The notes under the pieces: model-generated | The model's database searches: none | What the model was told of the DNA's origin: nothing | Seen by the model: only the letters and a program-made list of their open reading frames with translations | Part shown: piece by piece, positions 1 to 7,015 of the stretch | Numbering within the stretch: position 1 is the first letter of the stretch | Layout: each line of letters starts with the position of its first letter | DNA from: JAHEKO01 sp965212505 | GTDB taxonomy: Bacteria; Acidobacteriota; Thermoanaerobaculia; Multivoradales; JAHEKO01 | Direction: 5' to 3' | DNA: 64,000 nt | Assembly (NCBI GenBank): GCA_965212505.1 | Contig: OZ243123.1 | Location: forward strand, 434,001-498,000 | Made by a program: the position numbers and the translations under genes

Positions 1-136
1 ACGACCAGGTCGGATTGCCGTGCAGACAGAGGAACACCTCGCCCTCGCCTTCGTCGACGTAGTGCATCTTCGAGCCGAGGACCTCGAGGAACTTGGACTC
101 GAAGGGGAAAGCGGGAGAGAGGCTGGGTTCTGTCAT
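1..136 (-). CDS. haloalkane dehalogenase, N-terminal part (cut by window edge)
   Basis: Only the first 45 codons are in the window; the ATG is at 136 and the gene runs off the left edge. The visible protein has the pattern FPFES...GSKMHYVDEGEGEV followed by LCLHGNPTWS. HGNPT is the oxyanion-hole motif after strand beta-3 in the haloalkane dehalogenase branch of alpha/beta hydrolases, and the preceding YVDEGEG is also typical. The family hydrolyses carbon-halogen bonds using Asp-His-Asp/Glu; none of these residues is visible here. Other alpha/beta hydrolases (epoxide hydrolases) share parts of the motif, so the substrate class is probable rather than certain. Confidence 0.75.
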   Translation of the reverse strand, partial: MTEPSLSPAFPFESKFLEVLGSKMHYVDEGEGEVFLCLHGNPTWS

Positions 137-238
137 GGGCCAGACGCCATCGCAGACTACCAGCCGTCAGTGAGTCGGGACCGCGGAAACGTCGGCGTCC
201 TCTCTCGGGCTCTTCTACCGCTTCCGACGCGGCCGGCC

Positions 239-985
239 TCAGTCGCTCGGAGGCCAGCTGATCTCGAGGCTCACCGGGTTGCCTTCGGACTCGTCAGCTA
301 CCGAAGCCACCGCGCGACGGACCTCGACACCGAAGTGTGAAGCCAGGCCCTCGGCGAGATCGTGCTCGACTCGTTCGGCGACCTCTTCGGGCACCGCGGA
401 GAGGCACTCCGAGATCAGGAGTGCTCGCCGGGTGTCGCGCGTCAGCTTGCCCAGGTCGGACTGTCGCCAGACGAAGTGGCGTGTGACGACCTGATTCCCT
501 ACAACGTAGGCCGCTTCGCCCGGCTCGATACCGATCTCCTGGTCGGTGCCCAGCGCGCGAAAGCGCTCGTCGCCACCCGCCAGGCGTAGTCTCAGCTCGC
601 CATCCTCCGTCGCCAGATCGTCGAGATCCCAACCGCCGGCGGGAACGACGTGGCGGAGCGACACACTGTTGTAAAAGTCGACCAACGGGTTGATCGACCC
701 GAGTCCCTTGCCGCCCAGAACGCGCCGCGTCAGCGCTTCGATCGAACTCGGGAACTTCTTGCCCGAGAACCCGGTGTCGCGAATCGCATCGCGCCAGGCC
801 GCGATGTAGGGATGGCTCTGCGGGTTCGGGTGCGACCAGCGTCCGCTGAGCCCGTCGATCGACTCGTCCAGAGCCGTCTGCACGTGGGGTAGATCCGTGG
901 AGTTGTCGATCCCCTCCGCCCAGACGAGGAGGATCCGCAAACCGGGGAAGCGTTGCCAGACGTCGCTGTCGATGGTGAATCGCAT
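239..985 (-). CDS. B3/B4 tRNA-binding-domain protein
   Basis: 248 aa, ATG at 985. The middle of the protein (GKGLGSINPLVDFYNSVSLRHVVPAGGWDLD) is characteristic of free-standing B3/B4 domain proteins, which resemble the editing-associated B3/B4 module of phenylalanyl-tRNA synthetase beta. A role in hydrolysing or binding mis-charged aminoacyl-tRNA or a related compound has been proposed for such proteins but is not established. No signal peptide or membrane segment is seen, so it is probably cytoplasmic. It is a single gene flanked by a dehalogenase on the same strand and a divergent secreted protein. A TAGCAT box lies at 1001-1006 on the minus strand, 15 nt before the start codon. Confidence 0.75.
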   Translation of the reverse strand: MRFTIDSDVWQRFPGLRILLVWAEGIDNSTDLPHVQTALDESIDGLSGRWSHPNPQSHPYIAAWRDAIRDTGFSGKKFPSSIEALTRRVLGGKGLGSINPLVDFYNSVSLRHVVPAGGWDLDDLATEDGELRLRLAGGDERFRALGTDQEIGIEPGEAAYVVGNQVVTRHFVWRQSDLGKLTRDTRRALLISECLSAVPEEVAERVEHDLAEGLASHFGVEVRRAVASVADESEGNPVSLEISWPPSD

Positions 986-1144
986 GGTCGGAGTCCACGG
1001 ATGCTATCGCGGGGGCGAGTCTGTCGTGCGGTCCGGGGAGCTCGCATTCAAATCCGCTCGTCGTTCGTTCTCTTAGTGAACGCGGTTCGAACTTGGGACC
1101 TCGCTCGTGCCGACTCGTCCGAACCGAACTCCAAAGGAGGCAGC

Positions 1145-1537
1145 GTGAAAAAACTACCCATAGCCGTCGCCATCATCGCCATCTCTCTCGTCGCGACCCT
1201 GGGCTCGGCTGCCGACGATCCGTCGATTGGCGAGCCCGTCCGGTCGCAAATCCAGGAATCGATGGCTGCTTTCATCGAGGCCAAGACGATCGAGGGCGTC
1301 TACAGCCACTACGACCCCGTCGCAGGTGAGCTGCTGCAGCTCAAACTGGTCGAGCTACACGACGGAATCGTTCGCAAGGGTGACTACTACGTCAGCTGTG
1401 CCGACTTTGTCGATGGCCAGGGCGAAACGGTGGACCTCGACTTCCTGGTCTTGACGACCGACGCCGGAGTGCAAACCGTCCAGGCGCTCGTGCACAAGGC
1501 CGATGGTGTCAAGCGGCCGTATCACCTGGAGTCGTAG
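1145..1537 (+). CDS. small secreted hypothetical protein
   Basis: 130 aa from a GTG at 1145, chosen because an AAAGGAGG ribosome-binding site ends a few bases upstream and because a clean signal peptide (MKKLPIAVAIIAISLVATLGSA) follows at once. A longer in-frame reading to 953 is possible but has no start signal and would bury the signal peptide. The mature part (about residues 23-130) is mixed alpha/beta with one Cys (YVSCADF) and no motif I recognise. It ends 16 nt before an ECF sigma gene, so it may belong to that regulon, for instance as a periplasmic signal component. The function is unknown. Confidence 0.7.
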   Translation: MKKLPIAVAIIAISLVATLGSAADDPSIGEPVRSQIQESMAAFIEAKTIEGVYSHYDPVAGELLQLKLVELHDGIVRKGDYYVSCADFVDGQGETVDLDFLVLTTDAGVQTVQALVHKADGVKRPYHLES

Positions 1538-1553
1538 GAGGCCTTGAAGCGTC

Positions 1554-2036
1554 GTGGATCAGGAGTCGATCGAGAAGCGTCTGAACCGCGGGTACCGCTA
1601 CGCCCTCGCGTTGACGCATGACGTGTCGCAAGCCGAGGATCTGCTTCACGACGCGTGGATTGCGACGCACCGAAGCGCCAGCTCGCACCGGCAGCGGGTG
1701 CCCTACCTGCTCAAGACGATTCGCAACCGTTTCATCGATCTGCGAAGGCGCCAGCAGCGCTTTCCGCACGTGTCGATGGAGCGTGCCTCGAGCGCGAGTC
1801 GCAACGCCGCGGTCGAGCGGAGTCGTCTCGACGCGGTCGCGCTGGAGCGAGCGCTCGGGGAGTTGCGGTCGATCGAGCGTGAACTGCTCTTCCTGACCGC
1901 CGTCGAGGGGTACACGGTTCGTGAGGCGGCCGAGTTGACGGACCGGCCGTTGGGCACGGTCTCGAGCGCGCTGCAGCGGGCAAAGACCAAGCTGCGCACG
2001 CTGCTGACCGAGAGGGATCGGAGGGTCGCAACATGA
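1554..2036 (+). CDS. ECF-type RNA polymerase sigma factor
   Basis: 160 aa from a GTG at 1554. Region 2 is visible near the N terminus (GYRYALALTHDVSQAEDLLHDAW, then LLKTIRNRFIDLRRR). Region 4 with a helix-turn-helix lies near residues 105-155 (ERELLFLTAVEGYTVREAAELTDRPLGTVSSALQRAKTKLR). There is no sigma-1 or sigma-3 region, so it belongs to the ECF/sigma-70 family group IV and would direct RNA polymerase to a small regulon. Its stop overlaps the start of the next gene (ATGA at 2033-2036), the usual arrangement for a sigma factor and its anti-sigma. The regulon is not known. Confidence 0.9.
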   Translation: MDQESIEKRLNRGYRYALALTHDVSQAEDLLHDAWIATHRSASSHRQRVPYLLKTIRNRFIDLRRRQQRFPHVSMERASSASRNAAVERSRLDAVALERALGELRSIERELLFLTAVEGYTVREAAELTDRPLGTVSSALQRAKTKLRTLLTERDRRVAT

Positions 2037-2590
2037 GCCTCGACGAACAGCTCCGACGGCACTACGAATCGAAGACTTTGCGCGCGGCGGCCCGAGAAGA
2101 GCTTCTCGTGATGGGTGAGACGAGTGCCCCACGCGTCGCCTTCGCGCGAGGTCGCCGGCTTGCGGTCGCTGCCGGGCTTGCGGCCGTTCTGGCAGTGGTG
2201 CTCGGTGTTTTCGCGTTCGAGGTCGCGGTTCGCGACGAAGTAGCAAAGAACCATCTGCGTGGGCTGGCGCCGGACTTCGCCGCGAGCCGAGTCGAGGTTC
2301 TCGGAGAGGTGATGGATGGCCTCGAGTTTGCTCTCGTCGACAGCGACCGAATCCGATCCCGGGAGCTACGACTGACGGGCGCTCGTTACTGCTCGATTCA
2401 GGGCAAGCTAGCGGCACAGCTGGTGCTTGAGGATGCGAAGGGCGAGCGGTGGACGCTCTTTCAGGCGCCGGTCGAGGGCCGCCTTCACGTCGCTCGACCG
2501 AGTGAGGGAGAGGCGAGGGGGGTTCGGGTCGAGGTCTGGCGCGAAGCCGGGGTGCTGTTGGCTCTCGCTTCCTCAGAACCTGGCGACTAG
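2033..2590 (+). CDS. single-pass membrane protein, probable anti-sigma factor
   Basis: 185 aa. It overlaps the ECF sigma gene by 4 bp (ATGA), implying coupled translation. The order is: a short cytoplasmic, Arg-rich N terminus (about 1-40), one hydrophobic segment (about 44-66, AVAAGLAAVLAVVLGVFAF), and a periplasmic domain of about 120 aa. Position and topology suggest an anti-sigma factor. However, the cytoplasmic part is very short and lacks the HxxxCxxC zinc motif of the usual ZAS anti-sigma domain. The anti-sigma role therefore rests on neighbourhood only. The single Cys (RYCSIQGK) is in the extracytoplasmic part. Confidence 0.6.
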   Translation: MSLDEQLRRHYESKTLRAAAREELLVMGETSAPRVAFARGRRLAVAAGLAAVLAVVLGVFAFEVAVRDEVAKNHLRGLAPDFAASRVEVLGEVMDGLEFALVDSDRIRSRELRLTGARYCSIQGKLAAQLVLEDAKGERWTLFQAPVEGRLHVARPSEGEARGVRVEVWREAGVLLALASSEPGD

Positions 2591-2596
2591 TCACCG

Positions 2597-3055
2597 CTAT
2601 CTCTCGAGCGGTTGGGTCTCGTTGCCCGCGGTGCGCTCGAGACTTTCGAGCCGCTCTCGCACGTCTTCCGGCAGCGGGGCTTTCTTCCCAGCTTCGTAGT
2701 CGAAGGTGACGATCAGTCCCGCCCCTTGCGCCGCGATCTTGCCGAGCCGGTGTCCGACGACCACGTACTCCATGACGAACCGATCCTCACCGAGCGTTGG
2801 CACGCGGGTACCCACCGAGACGGTGTCCGGGTAGTCGAGCGGTATGCGGAAGCGGCAGTCGGTCTGCGCGAGGATCGGGCCGACGCCGGTACGTTCCATC
2901 GAGTCGAGGAGCCCGACGCGTTCGAAGTAGGCGATGCGGGCGCTCTCGAACCAACGGAAGTAGACCGTGTTGTTGACGTGCGCAAAGGCGTCCATGTCGC
3001 CCCATTCGAGGGGCAGTTCGACCACGGTTGGGTAGTGCTCGAGGATCTCTCTCAC
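2597..3055 (-). CDS. acyl-CoA thioesterase, hotdog fold (4HBT/YbgC type)
   Basis: 152 aa, GTG start at 3055. The signature ELPLEWGDMDAFAHVNNTVYFRWFESARIAYFE is the active-site region of the 4-hydroxybenzoyl-CoA/YbgC thioesterase family, with the catalytic Asp in WGDMD and the H-x-NN turn. These enzymes hydrolyse acyl- or aryl-CoA esters in the cytoplasm. The gene is divergent from the creatininase-SDR-RidA-crotonase-acyl-CoA dehydrogenase operon, and the two -10-like boxes overlap (3065-3074). It may recycle CoA from a dead-end intermediate of that pathway. Substrate specificity cannot be read from the sequence. Confidence 0.85.
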   Translation of the reverse strand: MREILEHYPTVVELPLEWGDMDAFAHVNNTVYFRWFESARIAYFERVGLLDSMERTGVGPILAQTDCRFRIPLDYPDTVSVGTRVPTLGEDRFVMEYVVVGHRLGKIAAQGAGLIVTFDYEAGKKAPLPEDVRERLESLERTAGNETQPLER

Positions 3056-3064
3056 GGTGGCGGA

Positions 3065-3074
3065 ATGCTATCGT
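3065..3074. promoter_or_regulatory. overlapping divergent -10 boxes
   Basis: On the minus strand TAGCAT occupies 3070-3065 and is followed by 9 nt and the GTG of the thioesterase (3055). On the plus strand TATCGT occupies 3069-3074 and is followed by 7 nt and the GTG of the creatininase gene (3082). The two hexamers share the TA at 3069-3070. Neither gene has a Shine-Dalgarno sequence. This would give two leaderless, mutually exclusive transcripts. The boxes are seen in the sequence; promoter activity is inferred. Confidence 0.5.
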
Positions 3075-3081
3075 GCCGCCG

Positions 3082-3840
3082 GTGCGCGCACTTAGGTTGG
3101 CCGAGCTCACCTGGACCGAAGTCGAAGCCCTGGACTTCGAGCGAGTGGTCGCGATTCTGCCGGTCGGAGCGGTCGAAGCACATGGCCCCCACCTACCGAT
3201 CTCCACCGATGGCGTGATCAGCGCCGCGATGACCGAGGCTGCCCTTGGGCGCATCGGCGAGAACGGCTGGCGGGCGTTGATCCTGCCGGCGCTGGACTAT
3301 TCGGCGGCGCCGTTCGCGGCCGGCTTCCCCGGTACGATCTCGGTCGCTCCCGAGACCATCACCCGACTGATCGTCGACATCGGCATCGCCCTGAGCGGCT
3401 TGCGCTGCTTGGCGATCGCCAACGCCCATCTCGACCCGGCTCATCTCGGAGCGCTCCACGCCGCGGCCAAGGAGCTCGAGGCGGTCGGCGTCGCAGTGGC
3501 GTTCCCGGATCTCACCCGCAAACCGTGGGCTTTGCGGCTGACCGAGGAGTTCAAGAGCGGTGCGTGTCATGCGGGCCAATTCGAAGGCTCGATCGTTCTG
3601 GCTGCGCGGCCGGAGCTCGTACGAAGCGAGACGTTGACCGCGCTCGAGCCGAATCCGGCCTCGATCTCCGACGCGATTCGCGACGGCAAGACGAGCTTCG
3701 AAGAGGCGGGCGGACCGCAGGCCTACTTCGGCGAGCCGGCCGCCGCGACCGCCGAGGAGGGGCGTGAGACGATTCGAACGCTCGGCGAGATCCTCGCGGA
3801 AGCGGTGCTCGACCGGGTTGGGAGACAGGAGAAGCGATGA
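3082..3840 (+). CDS. creatininase-family amidohydrolase
   Basis: 252 aa from the GTG at 3082. That start is preferred because a GTG at 3073 lies inside the putative -10 box. Metal-ligand motif VGAVEAHGPHLPISTD gives Glu32, His34 and Asp43. A second block, ANAHLDPAH, replaces the usual NGHxEN/NGHGGN, so the second-site Glu is Asp here. A third block, CHAGQFEGSIVLAARPELV, matches the family's HAG..E.S. Relatives hydrolyse cyclic or linear amides such as creatinine and formamides. It is the first gene of an operon coupled by ATGA to the SDR. In this context it may act on a nitrogen-containing intermediate of aminobenzoate breakdown; that role is inference. Confidence 0.8.
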   Translation: MRALRLAELTWTEVEALDFERVVAILPVGAVEAHGPHLPISTDGVISAAMTEAALGRIGENGWRALILPALDYSAAPFAAGFPGTISVAPETITRLIVDIGIALSGLRCLAIANAHLDPAHLGALHAAAKELEAVGVAVAFPDLTRKPWALRLTEEFKSGACHAGQFEGSIVLAARPELVRSETLTALEPNPASISDAIRDGKTSFEEAGGPQAYFGEPAAATAEEGRETIRTLGEILAEAVLDRVGRQEKR

Positions 3841-4631
3841 GCGAGGCTTCGAAAGGCAGACTGGCAGGCCGGGGCGCGGTCATCACGGGCGGTGGCCGCG
3901 GCATCGGCGCGGCGGTGGCGCAAGCGTTGGTCTCCGAGGGCGCCAAGGTGGTGGTGAGCGCTCGGAGCGCCGATCAGATCGAGGCGGTCGCTGCCGATCT
4001 GCGAGCGGGCGGCGCCGAGGCGTGGGGCGTACCCTGTGACGTCGGCAGCGAGGAGCAGATTCGTGCACTCGCCGAGAGTGCGATCGAGAAGCTCGGCACC
4101 GTCGACATTCTGGTCAACAACGCCGGTATCGCGCGGAGTGCGCCGCTCAAGGCGCTCACACTCGACGAGTGGAATCGCATTCTCCAGATCAACGCCACGG
4201 GCACGTTCCTGTGCACACAGGCCTTTCTCGGCCCGATGGTGGAGCGAGGTTGGGGGCGGGTCGTGAACATCGCCTCGATCGCGGGCAAGATGGGGGCGGC
4301 CTACATCTCCGCCTACTCGGCGTCGAAGCATGCGGTGATCGGATTCACCCGCTCGGTGGCCGCGGAGGTGGCGCCGTCGGGAGTCACCGTCAACGCGGTC
4401 TGTCCGGGTTATGTCGACACGCCGATGACCGAGGCTTCCGTAGCCAACATCGTCGAAAAGACCGGACACGACGCAGGCAAGGTGATGCACAACCTAAGGG
4501 CGATGTCGCCGCAAGGCCGCCTGATGGAGGCGGAAGAGGTCGCCTATCTCGTGCTCTCCCTTTGCGACGAGCGGGCGAAGGGAGTGACCGGCCAATCGCT
4601 GGTGCTGGACGGAGGAGGGGTACAGACATGA
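3837..4631 (+). CDS. short-chain dehydrogenase/reductase (FabG-like)
   Basis: 264 aa. It overlaps the preceding and following genes by 4 bp each (ATGA), so all three are translationally coupled. The classical SDR order is visible: TGGGRGIG cofactor loop at residues 17-24, VNNAG near 95, catalytic Ser in the VVNIASIAG strand, and YxxxK (YSASK) near 160. The C-terminal VTGQSLVLDGGG is typical of FabG and 3-hydroxyacyl-CoA dehydrogenase types. An Arg-Ser pair (SARSAD) after beta-2 suggests NADP(H) preference. It probably reduces or oxidises a beta-hydroxy/keto acyl-CoA in the same pathway as its neighbours. Confidence 0.88.
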   Translation: MSEASKGRLAGRGAVITGGGRGIGAAVAQALVSEGAKVVVSARSADQIEAVAADLRAGGAEAWGVPCDVGSEEQIRALAESAIEKLGTVDILVNNAGIARSAPLKALTLDEWNRILQINATGTFLCTQAFLGPMVERGWGRVVNIASIAGKMGAAYISAYSASKHAVIGFTRSVAAEVAPSGVTVNAVCPGYVDTPMTEASVANIVEKTGHDAGKVMHNLRAMSPQGRLMEAEEVAYLVLSLCDERAKGVTGQSLVLDGGGVQT

Positions 4632-5035
4632 GCCAGATGTTGCCAATCAATCCGGTCGCCTTGGGACCGCCGCGCGGATACTCGAACGGCATGGTCGCGC
4701 CGGCAGGTGGGCGCCTGTTGTTCGTCGCGGGGCAGATCGGCTGGAACGCGGATCAGGAACTCGTGGGCAAGGACTTCGTGAAGCAGTTCAGGCAGGCGCT
4801 GCGCAACGTGGTCACAGTTGTCAAGACGGCCGGCGGCGCGCCGGAGAACATCGGCCGGCTGACGCTCTACGTGACCGACAAGGAGCTCTACGTCAAGAAG
4901 CTGTCGCAGGTCGGCAAGGCCTACCGGGGTGTGTTGGGCAAGCACTACCCGGCGATGGCGCTGGTCGAGGTGAAGTCGCTGCTGGAGCCGGACGCCCTGG
5001 TCGAGATTGAGGCGACGGCGGTGCTCCCAGGGTAG
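4628..5035 (+). CDS. RidA/YjgF/YER057c-family protein lacking the catalytic Arg
   Basis: 135 aa, ATG at 4628 overlapping the SDR stop. The fold signatures are clear: PRGYSNGMVAPAGGRLLFVAGQIGWN at the N terminus and VEVKSLLEPDALVEIEATAVL at the C terminus. In RidA proper, the Arg of PARSCVEV (Arg105 in E. coli) is needed for enamine/imine hydrolysis. Here the block reads PAMALVEV, with Met at that place, so it belongs with the Rid groups that lack Arg105 deaminase chemistry. RidA-like proteins occur in 2-aminobenzoate CoA-pathway clusters, where an enamine must lose ammonia. Whether this protein does so is open. Confidence 0.85.
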   Translation: MSQMLPINPVALGPPRGYSNGMVAPAGGRLLFVAGQIGWNADQELVGKDFVKQFRQALRNVVTVVKTAGGAPENIGRLTLYVTDKELYVKKLSQVGKAYRGVLGKHYPAMALVEVKSLLEPDALVEIEATAVLPG

Positions 5036-5037
5036 CG

Positions 5038-5838
5038 ATGACGTTCGAGACCAAGACCTTCCGCTACGAGCTCGACGCCGACACCGGTGTCGCGACCGTA
5101 ACCCTCGATCGGCCCGATCGACTGAACGCCCTCACCTTCGAGGTCTACGCCGAGCTGCGCGACACCTTCCGTCGGCTCGACACCGAACCTGGCGTGCGTT
5201 CGATTCTCCTCACCGGCGCCGGCCGCGCGTTCTGTTCGGGTGGTGACGTCGAAGACATCATCGGCGCGCTCTTCGAGCGCGACTACCGAGGCCTCCTCGA
5301 CTTCACCCGCATGACCGGAGACCTGATTCTGGCGATGTTGCGCTGTCGGCGGCCGATCGTCGGCGCGCTCAACGGCACGGTGGCGGGCGCCGGCTCGGTC
5401 ATCGCCAGCGCCTGCGACGTTCGCATCGCCTCGGAGAAGGCGAAGATCGCCTACCTCTTCACCAAGGTCGGACTCTCGGGCGCCGACATGGGTGCCTCGT
5501 GGCTCCTACCGCGCATCGTCGGTCAGGGCCGGGCGATGGAACTGCTCATGACCGGCGACTTCATCGACGCCGCCGAAGCCCACCGGATCGGCCTCTACAA
5601 CCGCGTCGTGCCACTCGAGGAGCACGCGGCCGAGGCACGGAAGTGGGCGGAGAAGCTGGCTCGTGGCCCGGCGTTTGGTCTCGAGATCACCAAGAAGATG
5701 GTGCTGCGCGAGGCGACCATGGACCTCGAGTCGGCGCTGGCGGCCGAGACCGAGATTCAGGCCGCGTGCATGGAAGACCCGAACTTCCGCGAGGCCTACG
5801 ACGCCTTCGTCGAGAAGCGGCCGCCGAAGTTCGACTGA
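5038..5838 (+). CDS. crotonase (enoyl-CoA hydratase/isomerase) superfamily enzyme
   Basis: 266 aa, starting 3 nt after the RidA stop. The CoA-binding/oxyanion regions are present: DRPDRLNALTFE, GAGRAFCSGGDVED and NGTVAGAGSVIASACDVRIASEKAKI. The two hydratase glutamates are not. The first position is in GAGSVIA and the second in YLFTKVGLSG, with no Glu in either. An Asp follows in SGADMGASWLLPR, a position range used by isomerases, hydrolases and dehalogenases of the superfamily. It is therefore unlikely to be an ordinary hydratase. A ring-cleaving or beta-keto hydrolase of the BadI kind would fit an aminobenzoyl-CoA operon, as inference. Confidence 0.85.
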   Translation: MTFETKTFRYELDADTGVATVTLDRPDRLNALTFEVYAELRDTFRRLDTEPGVRSILLTGAGRAFCSGGDVEDIIGALFERDYRGLLDFTRMTGDLILAMLRCRRPIVGALNGTVAGAGSVIASACDVRIASEKAKIAYLFTKVGLSGADMGASWLLPRIVGQGRAMELLMTGDFIDAAEAHRIGLYNRVVPLEEHAAEARKWAEKLARGPAFGLEITKKMVLREATMDLESALAAETEIQAACMEDPNFREAYDAFVEKRPPKFD

Positions 5839-5845
5839 GCAAACC

Positions 5846-7015
5846 GTGCCCGAGACCTCCGCGATCCGCGCCTTCCTCGACGACCGCCACCTTCGGCTGG
5901 CCGACGAGGTGGAGTCGTTCGTAGAGCGGGAGATCTCCCCGCTCGGTCACCCGAGCGATGACGCGGAATCGCGAGAGCAGTCGCGGGAGATCGTCGGCCG
6001 CCTCGGAGCGGGCGGTTGGAGTCGCCATGCCGTTCCGAGGAGCTCAGACGAAGACAGCTCGGTCGATCTCCGCACCTGCTGCCTGATTCGCGAGGCGTTG
6101 GCGGCCGCCTCACCGCTGGCCGATTCGCTGTTTGCGCTCCAGTGCCTCGGCAGCATGCCGATTGCGCTCGCCGGCACCGAGGAGCAGCGCGCGCGTTGGC
6201 TGCCGAACGTAGCGGAAGGGAAGTGGATCGCGGCGTTCGCCTTGACCGAACCCGAGGCGGGCTCAGACGTTGCGGGCATGCAGACTCGCGCGGTCGCCCT
6301 CGAGGGTGGGTTCGAGATCACGGGCAACAAGTCGTTCATCACCAACGCCGGCATCGCCGATTTCTACACCCTGTTCGCCGTCAGCGGAGAGCGCGAGGAC
6401 GGTCGACCCGAGGTCTCTTGCTTCGTCGTTCCTGCCGATGCCGAGGGCTTCGAGTTCGTGGGCGCGCAGGTCTTGAGCGCGCCGCATCCGCTCGGCGAGA
6501 TTGCCCTCGAACGGTGTCGCGTCCCCGCGACCGCGCGTCTGGGAAACGCCGGGGACGGCTACAAGTTGGCCTTCGGCACGCTCGATCGACTGCGGGCAAC
6601 CGTTGCCGCCGCGGCCTGTGGCATGGCCACCCGTGCGCTCTCCGAGGCGCTCGGCTACGCGCGCGCCAGAAAGCAGTTTGGTCAACCGCTCGCGAGCTTC
6701 CAGATGACGCAACAGAAGCTCGCTCGCATGGCCACCGATCTCGAGGCGGCGCGACTGCTGACCTATCGTGCGGCCCACGAGGCCGACACCGGCTCGGGAT
6801 CCGTGACCCGCGCCTCCGCGATGGCGAAGTCGTTTGCGACCGAGTCCGCACAGCGGATCGTCGACGACGCGGTACAGATCCACGGCGGCAAAGGGGTTCT
6901 GGCGGAGAGCGTCGTCGATCTCCTCTATCGGTCGGTGCGGGCGTTGCGGATCTACGAGGGCGCCACCGAGATTCAGCACGTAGTGATCGCTCGCGATCTC
7001 CTGCGCAACTCGTGA
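5846..7015 (+). CDS. acyl-CoA dehydrogenase
   Basis: 389 aa from the GTG at 5846, 7 nt after the crotonase stop. The FAD/substrate signature AAFALTEPEAGSDVAGMQTRA and the C-terminal YEGATEIQHVVIARDLL (catalytic Glu in YEG) define the family. RKQFGQPLASFQ and VDDAVQIHGGKG are also standard. It oxidises an acyl-CoA to the 2,3-enoyl-CoA, passing electrons to ETF. The N-terminal helical domain is normal in length, so a start further upstream, inside the previous gene, is not needed. It is probably a beta-oxidation step following ring cleavage in the same operon. Confidence 0.92.
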   Translation: MPETSAIRAFLDDRHLRLADEVESFVEREISPLGHPSDDAESREQSREIVGRLGAGGWSRHAVPRSSDEDSSVDLRTCCLIREALAAASPLADSLFALQCLGSMPIALAGTEEQRARWLPNVAEGKWIAAFALTEPEAGSDVAGMQTRAVALEGGFEITGNKSFITNAGIADFYTLFAVSGEREDGRPEVSCFVVPADAEGFEFVGAQVLSAPHPLGEIALERCRVPATARLGNAGDGYKLAFGTLDRLRATVAAAACGMATRALSEALGYARARKQFGQPLASFQMTQQKLARMATDLEAARLLTYRAAHEADTGSGSVTRASAMAKSFATESAQRIVDDAVQIHGGKGVLAESVVDLLYRSVRALRIYEGATEIQHVVIARDLLRNS

